From Yoonia maritima (GTDB taxonomy: Bacteria; Pseudomonadota; Alphaproteobacteria; Rhodobacterales; Rhodobacteraceae), in NCBI RefSeq assembly GCF_002933395.1, contig NZ_PKFN01000013.1, positions 1 to 64,000 of the forward strand: DNA of 64,000 nt, given 5' to 3'. This document shows positions 44,337-53,336 of this stretch, piece by piece (the first letter of the stretch is position 1; each line of letters starts with the position of its first letter). The position numbers and the translations under genes are program-made. Below the pieces are notes generated by a model. The model was not told the origin of the DNA, searched no databases, and saw only the letters and a program-made list of their open reading frames with translations.

Positions 44337-45403
44337 TACGCAGATACCTTTCTGATCCATTGGTCCACGGCAACGGCCGCAATGATAAGCACACCAATCA
44401 GTAGATAGGTCCACTGTGCGTCTGCCCCGGCAAGCCGTAGGCCAAGCGTAAACACCCCAACGATAAGCGCGCCAAACAGCGCACCAAGGATAGAACCGCG
44501 ACCGCCGAACAGTGAAATGCCACCAATCACAACAGCAGTAATGGATTCAATGTTGGCCAGTTGGCCAGAGGTTGGGGAAACAGACCCGATCCGCCCAATC
44601 AGTGCCCAACCTGCAAACCCGCAGATCAAACCAGAAAGGACGTAAACAGAGATCAGTGTGCGGCGCACGTTCACGCCTGACAGTTGTGCCGCGTCAGGGT
44701 CATCCCCGACAGCATACACATGACGGCCCCACGCGGTTTGCTTAAGAACATAGGTCAGCAAAAGCATTAAAAGGACCATAAAGATAACGCCGATGGTCAA
44801 AACTGCGCCGCCAACTTGAAATTTGGTTGCAAACAGCTGCAACAGTGGCGCGTTTGCTTCGATTTCTTGGGCACGGATTGTTTCGTTGGCTGAGTAAAGA
44901 AAGTTACTTGCCAGTACGATTTGCCACATACCAAGCGTAACGATGAAAGGGGGGAGTTTCATCACAGCAACAAGCCAGCCATTGATGTAACCACAAACCA
45001 TACCGGTGATCAGGCCAAGCGTGATCGATATCTCTACGGGGATTCCATAGCGGAACGTGAATTGCCCCATTACCACGGACGACAGCACCATGATCGCTCC
45101 AACAGATAGATCGATGCCAGCAGTTAAAATAACAAGGCTTTGGGCTGCAGCCACAATACCGACGATTTGAACCTGTTGTAGGATCAGCGTCAGCGCAAAT
45201 GGCGAAAAGAACTTGGACCCAAGCAGCAGGCCAAAACCGATGATTGAAGCGACCAAAACAAACAACGGCACAAGCGCCGGGTTCACATGTAACGCGTGTT
45301 GGATCGTTGCAAGAACGCCCTTGCGCGTATCTTTAAACTCCGCGACGGCTTCGGCACCCTTTGCCTTTACCGCGGCTTCAAAATTGTCAGCATCCCCCGA
45401 CAT
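44336..45403 (-). CDS. frcC: FrcC-type sugar ABC transporter permease
   Basis: The 355-residue protein has a hydrophilic N-terminus of about 45 residues and then eight to ten helices in the RbsC/BPD_transp_2 layout. Landmarks are the QSLVILTAGIDLSVGAIMVLSS block, PPFIVTLGMWQIV, and AIGRIGSVSP-type residues before the SITAVVIGGISLFGGRGSILGA loop that contacts the ATPase. It forms the sugar channel with FrcA and FrcB. A 96-bp gap separates it from frcB. Confidence 0.92.
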   Translation of the reverse strand: MSGDADNFEAAVKAKGAEAVAEFKDTRKGVLATIQHALHVNPALVPLFVLVASIIGFGLLLGSKFFSPFALTLILQQVQIVGIVAAAQSLVILTAGIDLSVGAIMVLSSVVMGQFTFRYGIPVEISITLGLITGMVCGYINGWLVAVMKLPPFIVTLGMWQIVLASNFLYSANETIRAQEIEANAPLLQLFATKFQVGGAVLTIGVIFMVLLMLLLTYVLKQTAWGRHVYAVGDDPDAAQLSGVNVRRTLISVYVLSGLICGFAGWALIGRIGSVSPTSGQLANIESITAVVIGGISLFGGRGSILGALFGALIVGVFTLGLRLAGADAQWTYLLIGVLIIAAVAVDQWIRKVSA

Positions 45404-45499
45404 AATGATTTCCCCTTTTTAGATCTATTTTGGTGGCGTGGCATAGACAAACGAGGGCAAGCAGTTTGCTCGCCCCCGTATATTTAGCTCAGACTAGAT

Positions 45500-46519
45500 T
45501 TAGCCCCAGCACAAATCCGTGCCTTCAGCGACAGAGATGCTTTCGACACCGTCAGCGGGCTGATCAGTGACAAGCGCAACGCCAGTATCAAAGAAGTTCT
45601 TGCCGGGTGTATTTTCTGGCAGCGTACCGTCGGCTGCATAAGCAACAATCGCTTCGATACCTTTGGATGCCATCAACAGTGGGTACTGCTGCGAAGTCGC
45701 GCCGATCACGCCGTCAGCAACGTTTTGCACGCCAGGGCAGCCGCCATCGACGGAAACGATAAGCACGTCATCTTCACGGCCGAATGATTTCAGCGCCTCA
45801 TATGCGCCAGCGGCGGCTGGTTCGTTAATTGTGTAGACAACATTTACTGATGGATTGACCGCGAGCAGGTTTTCCATAGCCTTGCGACCGCCTTCTTCGT
45901 TACCGGCAGTGATGTCGTTACCGACGATACGTGGATCGGTTTCGTCGCCCCATTTGTTTGGGTCGCCTAGATCAATGCCAAAGCCTTGCAAGAAACCTTG
46001 GTCGCGTAGAACACCAACAGTTGGCTGGCTAACCGCAAGGTCAAGCATAGCAATGCGCGCGTTTGCGGCATCATCACCTAGGGTCGCAGCGGCCCATTGA
46101 CCGATCAATTCACCCGCAAGAAAGTTGTCAGTCGCGAATGTTGCGTCTGCCGCGTCGATTGGGTCAAGCGGCGTATCCAAAGCGATAACCAGCAGGCCCG
46201 CGTCGCGCGCTTGGGTCACTGCGCCAACAATAGAAGATGTGTCAGAAGCTGTGATCAAGATACCAGAAGCGCCATCAGCGATGCATGTTTCGATCGCCGC
46301 AACTTGTGTTTCGTGGTCGCCGTCAACCTTACCTGCATAAGAGCGTAGAGTGATGCCGGCAGCTTCTGCTGCGGCTTCAGCGCCTTCGCGCATCTTCACA
46401 AAGAACGGGTTTGTGTCGGTTTTCGTGATAAGGCATGCAGATGTGCCGTGGCCCGCAGCCATCGCGCCACTTGCTGATGTGATGGCAGCCAGCGCTGTAC
46501 CGATAAGAAGCTTTTTCAT
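45500..46519 (-). CDS. frcB: FrcB-type periplasmic sugar-binding protein
   Basis: The start at 46519 ([17 protein letters not shown]) is preceded by GGGAGGAAA. The 339-residue protein has a Sec signal (to AMA, about residue 21) and a two-lobe periplasmic-binding-protein fold of the RbsB type. Typical segments are [54 protein letters not shown] and [18 protein letters not shown]. The match in style is to FrcB of rhizobia, which binds fructose, ribose and mannose. It is the first gene of the operon and divergent from the ROK regulator. Confidence 0.9.
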   Translation of the reverse strand: MKKLLIGTALAAITSASGAMAAGHGTSACLITKTDTNPFFVKMREGAEAAAEAAGITLRSYAGKVDGDHETQVAAIETCIADGASGILITASDTSSIVGAVTQARDAGLLVIALDTPLDPIDAADATFATDNFLAGELIGQWAAATLGDDAANARIAMLDLAVSQPTVGVLRDQGFLQGFGIDLGDPNKWGDETDPRIVGNDITAGNEEGGRKAMENLLAVNPSVNVVYTINEPAAAGAYEALKSFGREDDVLIVSVDGGCPGVQNVADGVIGATSQQYPLLMASKGIEAIVAYAADGTLPENTPGKNFFDTGVALVTDQPADGVESISVAEGTDLCWG

Positions 46520-46626
46520 GATTTCCTCCCAGAAACTCTGTATAAAATGGGGTATCCCCCGACCTCCTCGCTTCGAACGGATCGAAGTGAATGCGAACAA
46601 ACAACGCGATTTTTGCGCGACTGTCA

Positions 46627-46653
46627 ATTAATTAGTTAACTTTATTTATTAAT
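46627..46653. promoter_or_regulatory. AT-rich operator-like site between frcB and ROK regulator
   Basis: The segment contains TTAATTAGTTAAC followed by TTTATTTATTAAT, two AT-rich half-sites with partial dyad symmetry around GTTAAC. It lies in the 170-bp divergent gap, 37 bp from the ROK start and about 110 bp from frcB. ROK repressors of the NagC/Mlc type bind AT-rich dyads, so this is the best candidate operator here. Confidence 0.45.
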
Positions 46654-46689
46654 CGAATTCATGTATTCCTTCCTGTGGGAGAGCATACT

Positions 46690-47901
46690 ATGAAGGCTGG
46701 GATGGAGCACACAGTAATAAAATCGTTCGGTGCAGGCCTAAGTCAAAGAGGCGTGCGCAACCACAATGAACGGCTTTTGCTATCTTTGCTCCAGCGCCAC
46801 GGTGAAATGCCGGGTAGCGATCTTGCTAAACTGTCATCGCTTTCACCTCCTACTGTTTCAGCAATTCTAAAGCGACTTGAAACTGACGGTCTGCTTGTTA
46901 GGGGTGAACCGACACGCGGTAAGGTGGGAAAACCTTCGGTGCCAATGCGGCTTTCACCCGACGGAGTGCTTTCGTTCGGGCTTAAGATAGGGCGCCGCTC
47001 GGCTGATCTATTGCTTATGGACTTTACGGGACAAGTCCGTGAACAACGCCACATCAGTTATACATTTCCAACCCCAGAAGAGGTGTTCGGATTTTTATCA
47101 AAAGGAATGTCCGAGATATCGAGCGCTTTGCCACCGGGCATTGCCAAACGTATTTGCGGGCTAGGCATCGCTGCACCATTCGAGATGTGGAACTGGGATG
47201 AGCTAGTTGGTGAACCGTCACCTGCGTTTTTGTCATGGAAGGACATCAACATCCCCGCGCAAATCGCGACATTTAGCAATTTACCTGTTTCATTGGTGAA
47301 TGATGCGACTGCCGCCTGTCAGGCCGAACATGTTTATGGCCGGGGCAAGAACTTTGCAGACTACGCGTATTTCTTTGTGGGCGCATTTATCGGTGGCGGC
47401 ATCGTGTTGAACCATTCTGTGGTCGCTGGCCGCCAAGGTAACGCGGGGGCGCTGGGTTCACTGCGCAGCATCGGCCTGCACGGAGAAAGTAAGCAGTTGG
47501 TTGATATGGCATCGATTCATCTGCTTGAAACACGATTGGAAGAGGTCGATCTTGACCCCGCTATGATTTGGCAAAATCCGCAAGACTGGTCGAAAATCAT
47601 GCGCTACGTCGAGCCTTGGTTGGGTCAAACTGCCCAAGAGCTGGCCAAAGCGAGTCTGTCGACGTGCGCGGTGATTGATTTCGAAGCCATCTTAATTGAC
47701 GGATCTTTTCCAGGTGAAATCAGGGCTGATCTTGTTGAGCGCGTGCGCCGCTATATTTCGAACCAAGATACGCGCGGGCTGATCCCGCCGGTAATCGAAA
47801 GCGGGACGATTGGCGGGAATGCACGTGCGCTGGGCGCGGCGAGCGGACCGATTTTTTCGCAGTTCTTGCTTGATACGAATGCGGGGCTATCTGTCGGCTA
47901 A
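46690..47901 (+). CDS. ROK-family transcriptional repressor of the sugar operon
   Basis: The start at ATG 46690 has GGGAGA upstream; a GTG at 46675 is possible. The 403-residue protein has an N-terminal winged helix (about 25-85, with GSDLAKLSSLSPPTVSAILKRL) and a C-terminal ROK sugar-kinase-like domain (about 90-370). The latter has CGLGIAAPFEMWNWDE, SLVNDATAACQAEHVYGRG and AYFFVGAFIGGGIVLN. The CxCGxxGCxE zinc motif of ROK proteins is not visible. Divergent from frcBCA, it resembles rhizobial FrcR and probably represses the operon until the sugar is present. Confidence 0.88.
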   Translation: MKAGMEHTVIKSFGAGLSQRGVRNHNERLLLSLLQRHGEMPGSDLAKLSSLSPPTVSAILKRLETDGLLVRGEPTRGKVGKPSVPMRLSPDGVLSFGLKIGRRSADLLLMDFTGQVREQRHISYTFPTPEEVFGFLSKGMSEISSALPPGIAKRICGLGIAAPFEMWNWDELVGEPSPAFLSWKDINIPAQIATFSNLPVSLVNDATAACQAEHVYGRGKNFADYAYFFVGAFIGGGIVLNHSVVAGRQGNAGALGSLRSIGLHGESKQLVDMASIHLLETRLEEVDLDPAMIWQNPQDWSKIMRYVEPWLGQTAQELAKASLSTCAVIDFEAILIDGSFPGEIRADLVERVRRYISNQDTRGLIPPVIESGTIGGNARALGAASGPIFSQFLLDTNAGLSVG

Positions 47902-47904
47902 GTG

Positions 47905-48807
47905 TCAAAGCAGGCGGCATTGCTGAACGATTAGATCGCGGACCCATTTATGCATGGGCGAATTCAGTGTGCGCGTTGTCCAGACGAGTTGGATATCAAT
48001 CGGTGTCGGCACTGGGCATGGTGTAATCCGCAACCCTTTACCAATTTCACGCGATAGGCGTTCGGGAACAGTCGCAACAAGGTTGGTTCCCGCGATAAGG
48101 CTTTGAATGCCTGCGGGGCTTGGCACCTTGATCGCGATTGAAACGGCGTGCCCTTCTTGTTCAATCACCTGCATATAGCGTGATTTCCATTTGCCGCCGT
48201 AGGTGATGTAGATGTGGTCAAGCGGCAGGTATTGGTCCAACGTCAACGTCGTTTCAGCAAGCGGGTGTTCGGGATCCATCACGCACACATATCGATCATC
48301 ATACAGCTTGCGTCCGTAAAACGCCGCGCCCAGTTTCTGGAACGGGCCGATCAACAGATCAGCTTCCATCCGGAGCAGGCGGTCGTGGCCCAGATACGAT
48401 GAATCAACAATTTCGATCTTTAGATTGGGCGCTTGTTTTTGGATTGCGTGGACCACGCGCGGAATAATCAAAACCCGTTCGTAGTAATTGCAGGCGATGG
48501 TGATCGTCCCTGCACTTTCTTTTGGGTCAAAGTCTTGGGCGGCGGTCAATTGGGTGAAGCGCTGCACAAGTTCAATCGCTTCGGTTACGGCTTCTTCGCA
48601 ACGCGGGGTAGCGATGAGGCTACGACCCTCGCGGGCGAATAGTGGGTCGCTGAACACACCGCGCAGCTTTTCGATAGTGTAGCTTACAACGGATTGGTTG
48701 ATTTCAAGATCTTCGGCCGCCCGCGTAAACGAGTTATGGCGATAGACGCTGATCAGAACCTCGAGTGCACGAAAGTCGACGGCGAGTGGGTCGAATGATT
48801 TCGTCAT
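47905..48807 (-). CDS. LysR-family transcriptional regulator
   Basis: The 300-residue LysR-type protein has an N-terminal winged helix-turn-helix (about 10-70, LISVYRHNSFTRAAEDLEIN) and a C-terminal effector domain (about 95-295). The N-terminal part resembles the NodD/SyrM/LinR group (FDPLAVDFRALEVLISVY and DPLFAREGRSLIATPRCEE). It is divergent from the P450 gene with a gap of about 120 bp and probably controls the P450-ferredoxin-reductase-TRAP genes in response to an aromatic or terpenoid-like inducer. It runs convergently to the ROK gene with three bases between stops. Confidence 0.88.
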   Translation of the reverse strand: MTKSFDPLAVDFRALEVLISVYRHNSFTRAAEDLEINQSVVSYTIEKLRGVFSDPLFAREGRSLIATPRCEEAVTEAIELVQRFTQLTAAQDFDPKESAGTITIACNYYERVLIIPRVVHAIQKQAPNLKIEIVDSSYLGHDRLLRMEADLLIGPFQKLGAAFYGRKLYDDRYVCVMDPEHPLAETTLTLDQYLPLDHIYITYGGKWKSRYMQVIEQEGHAVSIAIKVPSPAGIQSLIAGTNLVATVPERLSREIGKGLRITPCPVPTPIDIQLVWTTRTLNSPMHKWVRDLIVQQCRLL

Positions 48808-48925
48808 CGTATCTGAAATTCCGATCCTAAATATCTATACCATCGTATTGATTGATACTGCGGTAAAGGGTTCCATGTCAAAGCACCACCTTGGGAGGGG
48901 AGGTGACGACGGGGGGAACAAAGTC

Positions 48926-50101
48926 ATGTTGGATATTCCAGTTAACGAGACGGTCACGTTGGCCGATCTCACCCATGATCCATATCCGATCTACAAACAG
49001 ATGCGTGCGCAAACTCCGGTGGTCCGTGTGGCACAGACGAACCGTATTTTTGTTACCACGGCAGAGCACACCAAATGGATCAAAGAAAACCCCGATATTT
49101 TTAGCTCGGATGATCCGATGACTCCGATGAAACCTGCGTTTCAGGCGCATACTTTGATGCGCAAGGATGGTGCAGAACATCGCGCTGAACGTATGGCGAT
49201 GCAGCCTTCGTTTTCGCCTAAGGTTATTCGCTCTGATTGGGCGGCGCTTTACGAAAAAATCGTCAACGAATACGTGTCGCGCCTTCCGCGTGGTGAAACG
49301 GTTGATCTGTTCTCTGAACTATGTGGTCCCGTTGCTGCACGCATTCTTGCGCATATGCTGGGCCTAGAGGATGCGACCGACGAAGAAATGCAACGCTGGT
49401 CGCAGCGGCTGATCGACGGTGCCGGAAACTTTGGCCGTGACCCACAGTTGTTTGAAGCATCCGACGCGGCAAACGTCGAGATGAACGCGCTGTTCGAAAA
49501 GATTGCGCAGCGCCATCAGTCAGAGCCGAATAACTCTGCGTTTTCGGTGATGTTGCGCGCGAAGAATCCTATTCCGCTTAGCCAGATGTACGCCAACATT
49601 AAAATCGCGATCGGTGGCGGCATCAACGAACCGCGTGATGCCTTGGCAACGATTGTCTACGGATTGCTGACCAACCCAGACCAGTTGGAAGAGGTGAAAC
49701 GCCAAGAGGCGTGGATGGACGCTTTTGAGGAAGGGATCCGGTGGGTTGCCCCCATTCAGGTTTCTGGCCGCCGCACGACCCAAGAAATTCAGATCGGCGA
49801 TGTTGTGGTACCCAAAGCCGAAACCGTCATGACCATTCAGGCATCCGCGAACCGCGACGAGGCGATATTTGACGACGGAGAAAGCTTTAACGTGTTTCGC
49901 GAAAAGCATCCCCATCAATCATTCGGCAGTGGGCCGCATCACTGCGCAGGTGCGCAAATCGCGCGCCGGACGTTGGGGCATATCATGCTGCCGCTGTTGT
50001 TTGATCGGTTTCCCAACATGCAACTTCGAAACCCCGAAGATGTCGTTTGGAGCGGGTTCGGATTTCGCGGACCGCTCAACCTACCGATCTATTTGGACTA
50101 A
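48926..50101 (+). CDS. Cytochrome P450 (class I, soluble)
   Basis: The start at 48926 (MLDIPVNETVTLADL) has a GGGGGGAA site; upstream in-frame starts at 48848 and 48875 lack one. The 391-residue protein has the ExxR motif at Glu269-Arg272 (EGIR) and the heme loop FGSGPHHCAG with Cys340 as thiolate ligand. The I-helix oxygen-activation motif, normally AGxDT or AGxET, reads GGGINEP, with Glu235-Pro236 at the acid-alcohol pair. It is followed by a [2Fe-2S] ferredoxin and its reductase, so it is a complete three-component bacterial system. The substrate is unknown. Confidence 0.93.
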   Translation: MLDIPVNETVTLADLTHDPYPIYKQMRAQTPVVRVAQTNRIFVTTAEHTKWIKENPDIFSSDDPMTPMKPAFQAHTLMRKDGAEHRAERMAMQPSFSPKVIRSDWAALYEKIVNEYVSRLPRGETVDLFSELCGPVAARILAHMLGLEDATDEEMQRWSQRLIDGAGNFGRDPQLFEASDAANVEMNALFEKIAQRHQSEPNNSAFSVMLRAKNPIPLSQMYANIKIAIGGGINEPRDALATIVYGLLTNPDQLEEVKRQEAWMDAFEEGIRWVAPIQVSGRRTTQEIQIGDVVVPKAETVMTIQASANRDEAIFDDGESFNVFREKHPHQSFGSGPHHCAGAQIARRTLGHIMLPLLFDRFPNMQLRNPEDVVWSGFGFRGPLNLPIYLD

Positions 50102-50128
50102 CCGCAGGCATTTACGAAAGGGCACAAG

Positions 50129-50452
50129 ATGGTGTCGATTACATTCATTCAACCCGATGGTGCGGCGCAGACCGTGCAGGCAACTTTGGGCGACAGCGTG
50201 ATGCAGACTGCGCTCAACAATAATATCGAAGGCATCTTTGCTGAATGTGGCGGGGCGATGATGTGCGCAACCTGTCACTGTTATATCGACGATAAATGGG
50301 CAGAGAAAACTGGCGATAAAAGTGATGGCGAAGACGATATGCTGGACTGCGCCGAAACCGAAGTAACTGATGCTTCTCGGCTGACTTGTCAGATCAAAGT
50401 CACCGATGCCCTTGATGGGTTGGTCGTGCGTCTTCCGTCTGAGCTGGCTTAG
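50129..50452 (+). CDS. Putidaredoxin/adrenodoxin-type [2Fe-2S] ferredoxin
   Basis: The 107-residue ferredoxin has the cluster-binding Cys pattern of the adrenodoxin class: [13 protein letters not shown] followed by a distant fourth Cys in RLTCQIK. It accepts electrons from the flavoprotein encoded immediately downstream and reduces the P450 upstream. It begins 27 bases after the P450 stop, with AAGGG before its ATG, and ends directly at the reductase ATG with no gap. Confidence 0.95.
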   Translation: MVSITFIQPDGAAQTVQATLGDSVMQTALNNNIEGIFAECGGAMMCATCHCYIDDKWAEKTGDKSDGEDDMLDCAETEVTDASRLTCQIKVTDALDGLVVRLPSELA

Positions 50453-51622
50453 ATGGAACGCGTTGTCATCATCGGTGCTGGCCAAGGCGGGTTTCAGGCC
50501 GCGGCAAGCCTTCGGCAAGAAGGGTTTGATGGTGAAATCCTACTGATCGGCGATGAACCGGGCCACCCGTATCAACGCCCTCCGCTGTCCAAGGCTTATC
50601 TCAAAGGTGGGACAGTTCAGGCCCTATCGCTGCGGCCAGATAGCTTTTTTGAGACGCATAAGATCGACTTGCGGATGGGCTGTTGGGTCCGCGCCATTGA
50701 TCGGGCGAATGCCCGGGTCGAGATAGACGGCGAACAGATTGCTTATGATCATCTGATTATCGCAACAGGTGCACGCAACCTTCGCCCCCAGATCGCTGGG
50801 CTTGAACATGCTGTGGGCTTGCGGACGCTTCATGATGCGAGCGCGATCAAAGCGTCTTTGGTCAATGGAGTGCGTGTTGGCGTGATCGGGGGCGGATTTA
50901 TCGGGTTGGAATTCGCGGCAGTTGCACGCGAACTAGGCCATAGCGTGACAGTGGCCGAAGCTGCCCCCCGTTTGATGGCGCGTGCGGTATCGGAGCCCAT
51001 GTCAGCAAGGTTCGCCGAAAAGCACCGGGAAATGGGCACCGATATTCTCTTGAGTGATGGTGTCGCTGAGATTGATGCAGCAGGTTTTACTTTGGCATCG
51101 GGACGGCGGATCGATTCTGATCTGACGCTGCTTGCCGCAGGTGTTGTTCCGAACGTCGAGTTAGCCAAACTTGCTGGCCTTCAAGTCGACAATGGCATTG
51201 TCGTTGATGAAATGCTTGTCACGTCTGACCCTGTAATCTCGGCGCTGGGCGATTGCGCTGCATTCCCTGATCCGGTGACGGGCCGAAGTATTCGGCTGGA
51301 AAGCGTTCAGGCCGCGACCGACCACGCCCGAATGATTGCAAAGCGTATCGCCAAGGGGGCTGATACGCCTTACCGCGCCGTCCCGTGGTTCTGGTCTGAT
51401 CAAGCAGATTGGAAGCTGCAGATCGCTGGTCTAGCAGGTCCAACTGACACTGCAGAGGAATTGGCCGATGGAACCGTGTTAAGGTTTTGTGGCTCGCGCA
51501 TCACTGCAGTTGAAACGATCAATAACGCCAAGGCTCATATGACCGCACGCAAAGGCATGGCGAGCGGCGTGCCGCTGACCCGGCAACAATTTAACATCAC
51601 CCCAGCAGAGGTTCTGGTATGA
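50453..51622 (+). CDS. FAD-dependent ferredoxin reductase
   Basis: The 389-residue flavoprotein has the FAD site VVIIGAGQGGFQAAASLR at its N-terminus, the PYQRPPLSKAYL motif common to putidaredoxin-reductase-like enzymes, and a second dinucleotide site for NADH (VGVIGGGFIGLEFAAVA, about residue 140). A conserved ALGDCAAF segment lies near residue 263. A C-terminal ferredoxin-interaction domain (about 320-389) has VPWFWSDQADWKLQ. It completes the NADH to ferredoxin to P450 electron chain. Confidence 0.94.
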   Translation: MERVVIIGAGQGGFQAAASLRQEGFDGEILLIGDEPGHPYQRPPLSKAYLKGGTVQALSLRPDSFFETHKIDLRMGCWVRAIDRANARVEIDGEQIAYDHLIIATGARNLRPQIAGLEHAVGLRTLHDASAIKASLVNGVRVGVIGGGFIGLEFAAVARELGHSVTVAEAAPRLMARAVSEPMSARFAEKHREMGTDILLSDGVAEIDAAGFTLASGRRIDSDLTLLAAGVVPNVELAKLAGLQVDNGIVVDEMLVTSDPVISALGDCAAFPDPVTGRSIRLESVQAATDHARMIAKRIAKGADTPYRAVPWFWSDQADWKLQIAGLAGPTDTAEELADGTVLRFCGSRITAVETINNAKAHMTARKGMASGVPLTRQQFNITPAEVLV

Positions 51623-51661
51623 TGTAATCCGCATAAGCGCCCAAAAAACGTGCGCATATAC

Positions 51662-51680
51662 CCGGCAGGAGGAGTGCCGG
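51662..51680 (+). promoter_or_regulatory. Hairpin ahead of the TRAP binding-protein gene
   Basis: CCGGCA (51662-51667) pairs with TGCCGG (51675-51680) around a loop that itself carries GGAGG. It lies between the reductase stop and the true ribosome site (GGGAGGAAACG before ATG 51702). It could be a weak terminator or an mRNA stabilising stem separating expression of the P450 genes from the binding protein. Confidence 0.45.
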
Positions 51681-51701
51681 ACAACACCCAGGGAGGAAAC
51701 G

Positions 51702-52745
51702 ATGAAACAAAACCTAAAAAGAAGAGCCGTGCTGGCTGGCGCGGGGGCCGCGCTTGCGACGCCCGCGCTTTTGAGCCGTGTAAATGCCGCCGAAGTCACG
51801 CTGCGTTTGCATTCCATGCTGCCCGCACCGGCGCCAATGAACTCGCAGTTCTTTGTGCCATGGGCGGATGAAATACGTGAGGCATCGAATGGAGCAATTG
51901 ACGTTCAGTTGTTTCCGTCGATGCAGCTTGGTGGCAAGCCGCCGCAATTGCCTGATCAGGTACGTCAGGGAATTTGCGATATCTCGTGGACCTTACCAGT
52001 CTACACACCTGACCGGTTCCCGATAGCAGAAACGCTTGCGCTGCCATTCATGGTAACCAACGCCGAAAAGACATCGGTGGTGATGCACACGTTGATGGAC
52101 GAGTTCGGCCAAGATGACTATGCCGGGATCAAGACGCTGGCATTTCATACACATGACGGTGGTAAGCTGCATACCCGCAACGGGTTGATCCAGACTGCGG
52201 ACGACCTGCGTGGCCTAAAACTGCGCGCACCGAACCAAGCAACTGGTAAGATGCTTGAATTATTGGGTGCGGAAACGGTGTTCTTCCCAGTAACCGAGAT
52301 GGTCGTCGGGCTATCGAGCGGTGTGATCGACGGATGCTGTCTACCATATGAGATCGTTCCAGCGTTTAAACTGCAAGAGCTGACAGGTTTTACTTCTGCA
52401 CCAGCGCCTGCGTCACGTGGGCTGTACGCGAACACATTTGCAATGCTGATGAACCAAGCTGCCTATGAGGGCATGTCGGACGATCTGCGTGGGGTTATCG
52501 ACGCGCACTCAGGCGCGGCATTGTCGCAGCGTATCGGACGCCAGTTTGATGAGTTCGAAACCAGAGGCAAAGCAGCCGTTGAAGCGCAAGGTAACACGAT
52601 CGGCGAAATTGCAGCTGAAGAAATTGCGGCATGGCGCGAAATCGCTGAACCCGTGCATGCGGAATGGATCGAAAAGCTGAACGGCTTTGACCACGACGGT
52701 GCCGCGGTCCTTGCTCGGGCGAATGAGCTGCTTGACGCTGGATAA
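51702..52745 (+). CDS. TRAP transporter solute-binding protein (DctP family), orphan
   Basis: The 347-residue protein begins with a twin-arginine-like signal (KRRAVLAGAGAALATPALL). The DctP fold is shown by LFPSMQLGGKPPQLPDQVRQG, WTLPVYTPDRFPIAETLALPF and the conserved Arg segment DLRGLKLRAPNQATGKMLELLGA. A strong GGGAGGAAACG site precedes the ATG. No DctQ or DctM membrane subunit follows; the next 590 bp are noncoding. It probably binds a substrate or precursor of the P450 pathway and works with a transporter encoded elsewhere. Confidence 0.9.
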   Translation: MKQNLKRRAVLAGAGAALATPALLSRVNAAEVTLRLHSMLPAPAPMNSQFFVPWADEIREASNGAIDVQLFPSMQLGGKPPQLPDQVRQGICDISWTLPVYTPDRFPIAETLALPFMVTNAEKTSVVMHTLMDEFGQDDYAGIKTLAFHTHDGGKLHTRNGLIQTADDLRGLKLRAPNQATGKMLELLGAETVFFPVTEMVVGLSSGVIDGCCLPYEIVPAFKLQELTGFTSAPAPASRGLYANTFAMLMNQAAYEGMSDDLRGVIDAHSGAALSQRIGRQFDEFETRGKAAVEAQGNTIGEIAAEEIAAWREIAEPVHAEWIEKLNGFDHDGAAVLARANELLDAG

Positions 52746-53336
52746 GCAATTGGATGGCGCGCGTTTATGACATGCCTTTGCGCGTCATCTACCCAATTCT
52801 AAAAATGCCGAATCATGCCCCGGCACGATTTAACCTGACGTAATTTACGCCTCACTAAATCCGGCGTGTGTATCTTGCATCACCCAATTTCATTTCAGTT
52901 TTGTAATGATTGATAGCGCTTTGAAACTATTATACTGAAAACACAGCGCAATTGGGTGGTATTTGGCCGAGATAATTCAGAACAGCAAAAAGCCTTAAAA
53001 GGGTCGCCATTCCTGCACTATGACAAGGAAGGTAGACCAACATACAGCGTAACGTGTACACACGATCTAACCTTTAGCGGGAATGCGTTCATGTCTTGCA
53101 ATCTGTGTGAAAGTACGAAACGGAGCGGTGATGCAAAATCCGGATCTTTGGATCACATTAGCGTAAGTGTCGTGTTGGTTTAATATGTAAATCTACAGCA
53201 GATAAGAAACAGTGATTACACAAGATAACTTAATTCCGCGCTACCTCAGTAAAGGGTCTTTCCCTCGAGCTGCGTATGCGTTTGTCGCCAGATCACACGG
53301 GCAGTATGCCCTTGATGGTATCTGTGCGGGGTCGTG
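52746..53336. other. Intergenic region between TRAP gene and capsule operon
   Basis: About 590 bp contain no convincing gene. An imperfect long hairpin at about 52752-52792 (GCGCGC/GCGCG core) may end the TRAP transcript. A 75-codon frame at 52956-53183 has no ribosome site and no recognisable features. The segment 52850-53250 is AT-rich relative to its surroundings and should contain the capsule operon promoter. It could also be a remnant of lost genes. Confidence 0.4.

Noticed and set aside
52956..53183. 75-codon open frame in the TRAP-capsule gap
   Set aside because: No ribosome site, no signal or domain, and it lies in an AT-rich region; it cannot be supported as a gene.
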